A stretch of 13,927 bases of DNA from assembly GCA_016763875.1 (NCBI GenBank), contig JAESSZ010000984.1, positions 1 to 13,927 on the forward strand. The letters are read 5' to 3'. This document shows positions 5,816-12,532 of this stretch, piece by piece (position 1 is the first letter of the stretch; each line of letters begins with the position of its first letter). The translations under genes were made by a program, and so were the position numbers. This stretch comes from Nannocystaceae bacterium (GTDB taxonomy: Bacteria; Myxococcota_A; Polyangia; Nannocystales; Nannocystaceae). The notes under the pieces are model-generated. The model had not been told where the DNA came from. It saw nothing but the letters and a program-made list of their open reading frames with translations, and did not search any database.

Positions 5816-7492
5816 GTGATCCCCAGATCCATCACAAGCATCGCGCTTTTGACCCTTTGTATGGGCTGCTACCAGGGCCTCAACGTCGACGCCGCCGCAG
5901 GCGACGATTCGCCAGGTCCTGCCTCCGAGGGGAGTGCCTCAAGCGGCGGGACCGGTGACGACACCTCGTCCCCCCCGGACGACGCCTCGCAGGTCCCATT
6001 CGCGGGGTTGCGGCGACTGACGGCGGCCGAACACGACGCCACCCTCCGCGACCTGATCGGCGACGAACTCGGCGACAGCGTGCTGTTCCTTCCCGAGGAC
6101 CCGCGCACCCCGTTCGACAACGACTACACCACACAAACCCCAGCGCAATCGCTCGTCTCGGGCGCCGACCTGCTGGCTTCGGACGCGGCCGCGCGCTTGG
6201 TCGCGGATGCACCTCGGCTGGCGACGGTTGTGGGCTGTCAGCCCAACGGACCCGACGATGCCGAGTGTTTCGAGTCGTTCGTTCGAACCTTCGGGCGTCG
6301 CGCGTTCCGGCGACCTCTGAGTGACGACGAGGTCGAGCAGTACATGGAGATGGCCGCGTTTGCTGTCGAACGCGACGACTTCAACGAGGGCGTGGAAGCG
6401 GCGCTTCGAGCGATGCTGTCGGCCCCATCGTTCCTGTATCGAGTTGAGATCGGTGAGCCCGTGGACGGAGTCGAGGGCGTGTTTGCCCTGGAAGACTACG
6501 AGGTCGCCACGCGCTTGTCGTACTTCTTGTGGGGCACAACGCCGAGCGACGAGCTACTGGACGAAGCCGACGCCGGGCGTCTGTCCTCTCCAGACGGGGT
6601 CGCGACTGCGGTCGGCTGGATGATGGAGGACGAACGGGCGCTGGACCGCGTGACACGATTCCACGCGTTGTGGCTGGGCTACGAGCGCTTGCCTGGGGAC
6701 TACGAACTCGTAGCGGCGATGGAATCCGAGAACCGCGCGTTGATGCAGCGGGTCATTTTCGATGAGCAACGACCCTGGCAGGACGTGCTGCGGCTCGAGG
6801 AAACCTACGCCTCGGACCTGCTCGCTTCCCACTACGGGATTCCGCTCCCGGGAAGCGAGACGCCGCAGTGGACCTCCTACGGGGACACCGGGCGCAAGGG
6901 GTTGCTGTCGGGCGGAAGCTTCTTGTCGATCGGCCAGAAGTTCGGGGACACGAGCCCCACGCAGCGAGGCTTGCTCATTCGAACCCGGCTGTTCTGCATG
7001 AACGTGCCGCCTCCGTCACCCGACCTCAACGTCGATGTGGATGAACCGCCCGGGGACCCGGAAAACGAGTGCAAGTGGGAGCGCTACGCGGCACACCGTG
7101 AGGAGGGGAGCGCGTGCGCAGCATGCCACGCGCTGTTCGACCCCATCGGATTTGGCCTCGAAGCGTACGGTCCGCTCGGGGAGCTGCGAACGCACGAGCC
7201 CGGAAAACCCGAATGCGAAGTCTATGCCCAAGGCAACGTCGCCGAGGCGGGCGACTTCAGCGGACCGGGCGAGCTTGCGGACCGTGTGCTCGAATCCGGG
7301 GCGGTCAACCGCTGCGTCTCGACGCAGTTGTATCGCTTTGCGATGGGTCGATACGAACTGGACGAGGCCGACCTCGAAGCGGTCAAGCGCTTGACCGAAA
7401 ACCTCGGCGACGGGGACTTTCGCTTCGACACGCTGGTCGAAGAACTCGTGGCCTCTGACGCGTTCCTGTACCGCCGCACCAAGGAGATCTGA
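5816..7492 (+). CDS. c-type haem lipoprotein, DUF1587/1595/1592/1588/1585 family
   Basis: A planctomycete-type protein found widely in Planctomycetes and Myxococcota, 558 residues from GTG at 5816. A short signal peptide ends at LCMGC with lipid Cys18. A Ser/Gly/Asp-rich linker follows to about residue 60. The domain order fits the family: DUF1587 near 62-118 (LRRLTAAEHDATLRDLIG), DUF1595 near 151-211 (FGRRAFRRPL, AMLSAPSFLYRVE), DUF1592 near 224-352 (VATRLSYFLWGTTPSDELL), DUF1588 near 359-458 (RKGLLSGGSFL, TSPTQRG) and DUF1585 near 485-553 (QLYRFAMGR). The DUF1588 part carries CAACH (Cys434, Cys437, His438), a canonical c-haem attachment site. It is therefore expected to be a haem protein anchored in the envelope, and cytochrome c maturation would be needed. 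It precedes a DUF1552 gene by 2 bases, the usual partner. The biochemical function of the pair is not known to me; a redox role is inferred from the haem. Confidence 0.92.
   Translation: MIPRSITSIALLTLCMGCYQGLNVDAAAGDDSPGPASEGSASSGGTGDDTSSPPDDASQVPFAGLRRLTAAEHDATLRDLIGDELGDSVLFLPEDPRTPFDNDYTTQTPAQSLVSGADLLASDAAARLVADAPRLATVVGCQPNGPDDAECFESFVRTFGRRAFRRPLSDDEVEQYMEMAAFAVERDDFNEGVEAALRAMLSAPSFLYRVEIGEPVDGVEGVFALEDYEVATRLSYFLWGTTPSDELLDEADAGRLSSPDGVATAVGWMMEDERALDRVTRFHALWLGYERLPGDYELVAAMESENRALMQRVIFDEQRPWQDVLRLEETYASDLLASHYGIPLPGSETPQWTSYGDTGRKGLLSGGSFLSIGQKFGDTSPTQRGLLIRTRLFCMNVPPPSPDLNVDVDEPPGDPENECKWERYAAHREEGSACAACHALFDPIGFGLEAYGPLGELRTHEPGKPECEVYAQGNVAEAGDFSGPGELADRVLESGAVNRCVSTQLYRFAMGRYELDEADLEAVKRLTENLGDGDFRFDTLVEELVASDAFLYRRTKEI
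7481..7486 (+). promoter_or_regulatory. Ribosome binding site for the DUF1552 gene
   Basis: AAGGAG lies 8 bases before GTG at 7495, within the last codons of the upstream haem lipoprotein gene. It supports the start and translational coupling. Confidence 0.65.
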
Positions 7493-7494
7493 TC

Positions 7495-8999
7495 GTGCCC
7501 ATCCGAGTCCTAAATCGACGAACGTTCCTGCGTGGTGCTGGCGGCATTGTGGTTGCGCTGCCCGCCCTCGAAATCATGATGTCCGCGGGGTCGGCACGTG
7601 CGGGTGGCTCAGCACCGACCCGCTATGTGATCGGATTTTGCGGGGCGTCGACCGGACGGCGCGACGGCAACTACACCACCGAGGAGCAACCCACCGCGGA
7701 CCTGTTGGTGCCCGATACGCTCGGAGCCGACTACGACGTCAAACGAGCCGTCACGCCACTTGCCGATTTCGGCGTGGAGAAGGATGTGTCCATCGTCTCG
7801 GGGATGCAGATCCCCTGGGACGAAGGTGGGGGCATCCCGGTTGCGGGTCGCCGGGTGCAGTTTCACGAAAGCAGTCTGTGCCCGCTGCTCAGTGGGATGA
7901 CCGGCGGCGCCGACAATGGCGACAACAACTGCAGGGGCCCCACCTCGGATCAGATCGTGGGCGACGCCATCGGACAGGACTCGGCGCATCGTGTGCTGCC
8001 AGTCTGCGTACAAGCTGCGACGTACCGCGGCAGCAACGGGAGTTTGGGCGGCGCCAATGGAACACTTTCGTACCGCGAAGACGGTGGCATCCAGCGGGTG
8101 TCCCGATCAACAGCCCGCGGCAACTGTTCGAGTCGCTGTTCAACGGTTTCGTTCCGCCTGGCGCTGACCCGGCTCAACTGGCAGAGCTTGAGTATCAGCA
8201 GCGTCGCACGAGCAAGGTGGTCGACCTCGTGAAAGGCGATGCAGATCGGCTCATCGCGCGGCTCGGCGGCGAGGACCGCCGAAGGATGGAGCGACACCTG
8301 ACCGCGATCTCCGAGTTCGAAGATGCGCTCGGGCAGCAGGGGGGAGGCGGCAGCGAATGCGTGCTCCCTGCCAACCCCGGAGATGACCCTCCGATCGGAA
8401 GCTCGACCACCACATCGAGCCCGGACGACTACGACACGACCGCGGCCTGGAGCGACGAGGAGACACGGGCACTTCGCCACACCGAGCTCATCCACATGGC
8501 GCTCACCTGCGAGCTGACCCGTTCGGTCGCGCTCCAGTACACCTACGCGCACTGCTGGCTGAACATGTTCCCGGTTACCGGGCATACCAACGATTTGCAC
8601 GAACTGGGCCACGGGGGGTCGGGCACCGACGCGAGCCCGCTCGAGGCGCTCAGCGACGGCATCTCGTGGAACGTCAGACACTGGGCGCGTCTGGTCGACC
8701 TGCTCAAGAACACGCCCGACATCGATGGCCGTTCGGTGCTCGATAACACCGCGATCACACTGATGTTCGAGGGCGGCCACGGGTGGGATCCCGAAGCCGC
8801 CGCGTACAGCGTGCACTCCACCGAGAACATGTCGGCGCTCATCGCGGGCGGGGCCGGTGGTCTCAACGCCAGCGGGGGACGGCACATCGCGGCACCAGGG
8901 GAGCACCCTGCGCGCGTCTTGACGTCAGCGATGCACGCCGTCGGCGCGGGGGACACGTTGGGCGAGGTGAGCGGGGTGATCCCGGAGCTGTTCGCCTGA
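7495..8999 (+). pseudogene. Tat-exported DUF1552 protein, broken by a frameshift near 8098
   Basis: Two frames together make one DUF1552 protein. The first part, from GTG at 7495 to about 8098, starts with a Tat signal (NRRTFLRGAGG, hydrophobic stretch, cleavage near ARA). It continues with family-like sequence including HESSLCPLLSG and ends at GGIQR. The frame then turns to unrelated sequence that runs to a stop at 8232. The conserved protein resumes in the frame starting one base earlier, at PINSPRQLFESLF, and continues through RRRMERHL, YTYAHCWLNMFPVTGHTNDLHELGH and MFEGGHG to TGA at 8997-8999. Adding one G to the GGG at 8096-8098 would give GGIQRGVPINSPRQLFE and a protein of 501 residues, close to normal family length. 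This may be a real mutation or a sequencing error; a -1 ribosomal shift is less likely. The gene is the usual partner of the upstream haem lipoprotein. Confidence 0.85.
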
Positions 9000-9214
9000 G
9001 GCGACGCCCAAGCCGCGACTCACGCAACTGAGGCGGTCTTCATACCTTGGTTAGCGCGCGATTCTGTGCGACTGCTTGCGGGCTGTGCTCGGGCGTGAAT
9101 GGATCCTCATTTTTCCCGATTTGGGCTCATTGTTCGATTGCCACCGGCCCTCGGACGCCACAATATCGGGGCGGGTCCCAGCCATGAGACGGTCCGCAGC
9201 GCCCGATCCGGCAA

Positions 9215-9220
9215 TATACC
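9215..9220 (+). promoter_or_regulatory. Possible -10 element of a leaderless promoter for the GTPase
   Basis: TATACC ends six bases before ATG at 9227. No Shine-Dalgarno is present between them or just upstream. RNA would start at or next to the A of ATG. No convincing -35 is seen. Confidence 0.35.
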
Positions 9221-9226
9221 TACGTC

Positions 9227-10756
9227 ATGGCAGTAATTGATGCAGACACGGACCGGCTCGTCATACGACTGACCTACGATGGTGTTCCGTTCTGCGGCAA
9301 AACCACCAGTCTTCGGACGCTCGCGAGGCTCGTCTCTCTTGAGCTGAAGACGCCCGAGGAAATCCACGGGCGCACGCTGTACTTTGACTGGCTTGAGTAT
9401 GCCAGTGGGTTGTACGAAGGGAAGCAGATCGTGTGTCAGTTGGTCACGGTCCCTGGCCAGAAAAAGCTCGAGTCTCGCCGGTGGCACCTCGTCGACGAGA
9501 GTGACGCCGTTGTGTTCGTCCTGGACAGCACCGAAGAGCGCTTGGCGGTGAGTTTTGCCCAACTGGAACGGATGCATCAACGCCTCGCGGCTCGCGGTGG
9601 TGTCATGCCGGGAATCGTCGTGCAGGCGAACAAACGCGATGACCCCAGCGCGGTCCCCATGGCCGTGATTCGTGAACGCGCCGCTCGAATGGGCAATGTC
9701 GCGGTCGTCGAGTCGGTCGCCACGGCGGGCGATGGAATCCGCATCGCGTTTGTGTTGGCTGTCCGACTCGGGTTGGATCGCGCACGCGCATTGGCGCAAA
9801 TGGGGCTGCTGGAGTCGGGGACGTCAGCGAGCGGCACTGCAGAGGGACTCCTTCGAGAGATGCGCAGCAGTGAGGATAAGCGCAACGCACCCTCAGGGCC
9901 ACGCGCACCGGACCTGCTGGAGGCCTCCGGTGGCTCACTCGAAACAGCATCTATATTTGACTCGTCGCTGCTGAACTCGACCGATGACAATGGCACTCAC
10001 GGCGACGCGGATGACGACAATTCACGGGCCCACAACGCGCCCGCACCGTTAGATACGGACATCCCATCAGGGATGCTATGGCCCGCAGTTGCTGGGCGAA
10101 TCCTGCTCCACGAATACTGCAGTACTTCGATTGCTACGCTCGACCATCGTGGGGCTGCGTGGCGAGGGCTAAACAGTCAATGGATTGTGCACGCCGACGG
10201 GGAAGTGTACTTCGAACAAGAAGCCAGCGCGCGCCGCGATCTCATTGAGTGGGCACGCTTCCACGTGTCGATTGGCAAAGGACTCTCGGCGAGTCGGTGC
10301 CTCGCTGCGCACGAGCGGGACCGCGGCTGGCGTCTATGGCAGGTCGTACGGCGCGAAGCAAACTTGCTCGAACTCGTGATGCAGTCGCTCACCAGCGGTC
10401 CGGACCGGGCTGGGGCCGGGCTGTACACCGCAGCCCATCGGTTGCTGAGCGCAGCACGTGCGTTCGAGAAGAACGGTCTCCCGTGCAAGATCGATACGAT
10501 CGGAAACTGCGAGACTCCCTGCTACGTGGGACTGGTCCGCAGACCCGATGGTCCGCGAAAATCCGCACGCAAGAGTCCACAGCTCAGCGATGAGGCGTTG
10601 ATCCGCCAGGAGCTTGGCGCCAGGATACGACAGGCTGTGCGCATGGGTATCAGCGTCTCGCGAACGATCGGTGCCATCGTGGCGGTCGACGCCACTCAAG
10701 ACGCAAGATCTGAGACCGTCACAAGCACGCTCAAAACGATCTTGACCGGCCAGTGA
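9227..10756 (+). CDS. MglA-like small GTPase with long C-terminal extension
   Basis: A 509-residue protein. Residues 10-190 form a Ras-like GTPase of the MglA type: P-loop G19-VPFC-GKT26, LYFDWLE near 51-57 at the switch region, Walker B/G3 TVPGQ (74-78), VVFVLDST, and the base-recognition motif NKRD (135-138). MglA controls polarity and motility in myxobacteria; canonical MglA is about 195 residues and ends after the GTPase fold. Here residues 200-280 are a low-complexity Ser/Asp/Asn-rich linker. Residues 280-440 form a folded, Trp- and Arg-rich domain I do not recognise (AGRILLHEY, RGLNSQWIVHADGEVYFEQE, ARFHVSIGKGLSASR, CETPCYVGLVRR). A basic tail completes the protein. No signal peptide or membrane segment is visible, so it is expected in the cytoplasm. 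No MglB/Roadblock gene is adjacent. It converges on the FGE-like gene with a 26-base gap. Confidence 0.85.
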   Translation: MAVIDADTDRLVIRLTYDGVPFCGKTTSLRTLARLVSLELKTPEEIHGRTLYFDWLEYASGLYEGKQIVCQLVTVPGQKKLESRRWHLVDESDAVVFVLDSTEERLAVSFAQLERMHQRLAARGGVMPGIVVQANKRDDPSAVPMAVIRERAARMGNVAVVESVATAGDGIRIAFVLAVRLGLDRARALAQMGLLESGTSASGTAEGLLREMRSSEDKRNAPSGPRAPDLLEASGGSLETASIFDSSLLNSTDDNGTHGDADDDNSRAHNAPAPLDTDIPSGMLWPAVAGRILLHEYCSTSIATLDHRGAAWRGLNSQWIVHADGEVYFEQEASARRDLIEWARFHVSIGKGLSASRCLAAHERDRGWRLWQVVRREANLLELVMQSLTSGPDRAGAGLYTAAHRLLSAARAFEKNGLPCKIDTIGNCETPCYVGLVRRPDGPRKSARKSPQLSDEALIRQELGARIRQAVRMGISVSRTIGAIVAVDATQDARSETVTSTLKTILTGQ

Positions 10757-10782
10757 GGCGCCCTCGACCCGAGCAGCTCCGC

Positions 10783-11706
10783 TCAACGCGCGCAACGAAA
10801 ACTATTGTTCGAAAACGGCGACATCGGTCGCGACTTCCCGCGCGCAAACAACCCATAAGCGGAACACGATCGCTTCGAGCACCACCACGAGCCGCCTCGC
10901 GCCACGCGGGCCCAGCCTTTCTCCGGCCCGCTCGGATTGCTCACCCCGCTGGCATGCTGCGCATAGGTGTCACGGCCATACCAATCGTCCACCCATTGCC
11001 AGGCGTTCCCCACAGGGTCGTAGATTCCCCAGTCGTTGGGCGGGAACGCGCGCACTGGAGAGAGATAGAGGTAACCGTCTCCGCGTGAGTCGGCGTGGTG
11101 GGTTTTGCCTTGCCAAAAGTTGAGACCAATCCGCCCATCGGCGCGCTTGGGGTCATCCCCCCAGGGGAAGCGCGTGCCCTCCGCTCCGGCTCGCATCGCA
11201 TACTCCCACTCGGCTTCGGTGGGCAGTCGTTTGTCTTGGTGCTTGCAATAACTCGTGGCGTCGATCCAGCTCACCATGACAACGGGTTCGTCGTCGGCTT
11301 GCGCCATCGCGACTGCGCGGTGTGCTCCCCGTGGTGCGCGCCAGGATGCTCCCTGCGTTTTTTTCCACTCCCAATCATCCATGCCCTCAACCGCTGTCAT
11401 GCCAAATCCGACGATCTCGGCGCTCGTGCGATAGCCAGTTTGCTCGACAAAGTGCCGGAAGTCCGCGACCGTAACCAGGGTTGCGTCGATTGAAAACGCA
11501 GACAGTGTGACTTGATGTGCGGGTCTTTGGTCGGGGTGTCCACCACTGTCGCGCCCCATCACAAAGCTGCCCGCCGCGATCTGAATCATGGGGGATTGGC
11601 GTGCGGTTGGAGTCGGGGGCTCGACCATGACGGTCCTGCAACCGCAAAGGCCAAGCGAGCCAAGGTAACAGAGGCGGAGTGCGAATGCGGTCATCACGTT
11701 TCGCAT
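10783..11706 (-). CDS. Lipoprotein formylglycine-generating enzyme (FGE/SUMF1) homologue
   Basis: This 307-residue protein has an FGE-sulfatase fold from about residue 40 to the end. FGE oxidises a cysteine of sulfatases within CxPxR to formylglycine, using copper and oxygen. Family motifs are present in order: GSFVMG, VSWIDATSYCKHQDKRLPTEAEWEYA, FPWGDD, NFWQG (197-200 region), FPPNDWGIYDPVGNAWQW, RGGSWWC and SFRCA. Cys276 and Cys281 in WWCSKRSC have the same C-x4-C spacing as the copper-binding cysteines of true FGE, which many FGE-like proteins such as EgtB lack. The N-terminus is unusual for a bacterial FGE: a hydrophobic signal ends at LCGC with lipid Cys23, so the enzyme would be exported and anchored. 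The start ATG at 11706 has a GTGAGG unusually close to it; GTG at 11697 is an alternative. No sulfatase gene is in the window. The gene follows the Cys-rich lipoprotein gene by 43 bases. Confidence 0.87.
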   Translation of the reverse strand: MRNVMTAFALRLCYLGSLGLCGCRTVMVEPPTPTARQSPMIQIAAGSFVMGRDSGGHPDQRPAHQVTLSAFSIDATLVTVADFRHFVEQTGYRTSAEIVGFGMTAVEGMDDWEWKKTQGASWRAPRGAHRAVAMAQADDEPVVMVSWIDATSYCKHQDKRLPTEAEWEYAMRAGAEGTRFPWGDDPKRADGRIGLNFWQGKTHHADSRGDGYLYLSPVRAFPPNDWGIYDPVGNAWQWVDDWYGRDTYAQHASGVSNPSGPEKGWARVARGGSWWCSKRSCSAYGLFARGKSRPMSPFSNNSFRCAR

Positions 11707-11749
11707 GCCTCACCATGGAAACAGGTCGTTCCACGACGCGGCCAGCGCT

Positions 11750-12430
11750 CTAGTAGGAGTACATGTTGCAGTGGTCAAAACACTCATCGGGCTCAGCTTC
11801 GAATTTCTCATGACATGCCGCATTGGCCTTCTCGAAGTCATCCGCACCGACGGCCTCGCTAAGGCATTCTTTGATCTCGTCACAGCTCGGACAGAGCTCC
11901 GCCACGTACTCGCTGTATTCGTCGTAGCACACGCCCGCCTCCGCGACGCAGTCTTCATCTGTGCACGTATTTTTGCTTCCCATGCATTCGTCGTGGCACG
12001 CATCGCGGGCAAGAACACACTTGGCCAGACACGCATCGTCTTCCCCACACCGGACTTTGCACCCACCGCAGTCGTCGGCACAGACTCCGTCGCACCCCGC
12101 GCATGTCATGCCGCAACCGCTAATGCAGGTTTCCTCGGTGTCATCGCACCCCGAGGTCGACGGAGTGCAGGCTTGCTCGACGTCTTCCCAGAGACAGTCA
12201 TAAACCGTGTCTCCGTCTCCCCACCCGGTGTCAACTCGAACCAGATAGTCGCAGTCCTCAAGATCAGGGTCCGCTTCTGCGGTCAACTCGAGCGGCGGCG
12301 GCAGCGAGGGGGTGAGCTCGGGCGCCATCGCGGGACTCGGCTGCGTTGCTGGATGTTGGACGGGTTGTTGGGTCTTCGTCTTTGTGCAAGCCGCGATGGC
12401 AACGGCGCACAGCAGTGTCTTGCCCCTCAT
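11750..12430 (-). CDS. Cys-rich lipoprotein with 25 cysteines after the lipid anchor
   Basis: I do not recognise a named family. The 226-residue product begins with a signal peptide ending at AIAAC (lipid Cys15). A Pro/Thr/Gln-rich linker follows to about residue 50. The rest carries 25 cysteines, clustered most densely at 102-150 in short spacings such as CISGCGMTCAGC and CGGCKVRC, then in a more widely spaced acidic C-terminal part. The pattern suggests a compact disulfide-bonded or metal-binding surface protein. Residues 88-92 read CTPST, close to the CTPSR sulfatase signature oxidised by FGE but without the Arg. The FGE-like gene starts 43 bases downstream on the same strand, so co-transcription is likely. 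ATG at 12430 has no Shine-Dalgarno; TACAAT six bases upstream suggests a leaderless transcript. Confidence 0.8.
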   Translation of the reverse strand: MRGKTLLCAVAIAACTKTKTQQPVQHPATQPSPAMAPELTPSLPPPLELTAEADPDLEDCDYLVRVDTGWGDGDTVYDCLWEDVEQACTPSTSGCDDTEETCISGCGMTCAGCDGVCADDCGGCKVRCGEDDACLAKCVLARDACHDECMGSKNTCTDEDCVAEAGVCYDEYSEYVAELCPSCDEIKECLSEAVGADDFEKANAACHEKFEAEPDECFDHCNMYSY

Positions 12431-12436
12431 GCTTGT

Positions 12437-12442
12437 ATTGTA
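12437..12442 (-). promoter_or_regulatory. Possible -10 element of a leaderless promoter for the Cys-rich lipoprotein
   Basis: The minus strand reads TACAAT, one base from the TATAAT consensus, ending six bases before ATG at 12430. The predicted RNA start is the A of ATG. No Shine-Dalgarno is present. A clear -35 was not found. Confidence 0.45.
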
Positions 12443-12532
12443 CGTTAGGTGGCGGTTTGAACAGGACAGGATTGCTCGCGAACCTCAGGGCGGTCATCTC
12501 GACTATAGAACCAGGCCTCGGCGATCGGCGAC

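Noticed and set aside
5695..5841. Longer N-terminus of the sigma factor starting at 5841
   Set aside because: The extension has no sigma-like sequence and overlaps, on the opposite strand, the ribosome binding site and signal peptide of the haem lipoprotein gene.
7950..8906. Long antisense frame of 318 codons on the minus strand
   Set aside because: It lies opposite the conserved DUF1552 sequence, resembles no family, and is expected in high-GC DNA.
8232..8999. Second half of the DUF1552 gene as an independent gene
   Set aside because: It has no start codon with ribosome binding site near the junction, and its sequence continues the same conserved domain as the first half.
9000..9226. Terminator or small RNA in the 227-base gap before the GTPase
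   Set aside because: A 5-base TCGGG/CCCGA pairing with a loop of about 20 bases is too weak, and no stable hairpin with a T-run was found.
10757..10782. Bidirectional terminator in the 26-base convergent gap
   Set aside because: No inverted repeat of useful length is visible there.
11705..12448. Plus-strand frame of 247 codons across the Cys-rich lipoprotein
   Set aside because: The minus-strand product has a signal peptide, lipobox and patterned cysteines; the plus-strand frame has no domain and spans the promoter region.
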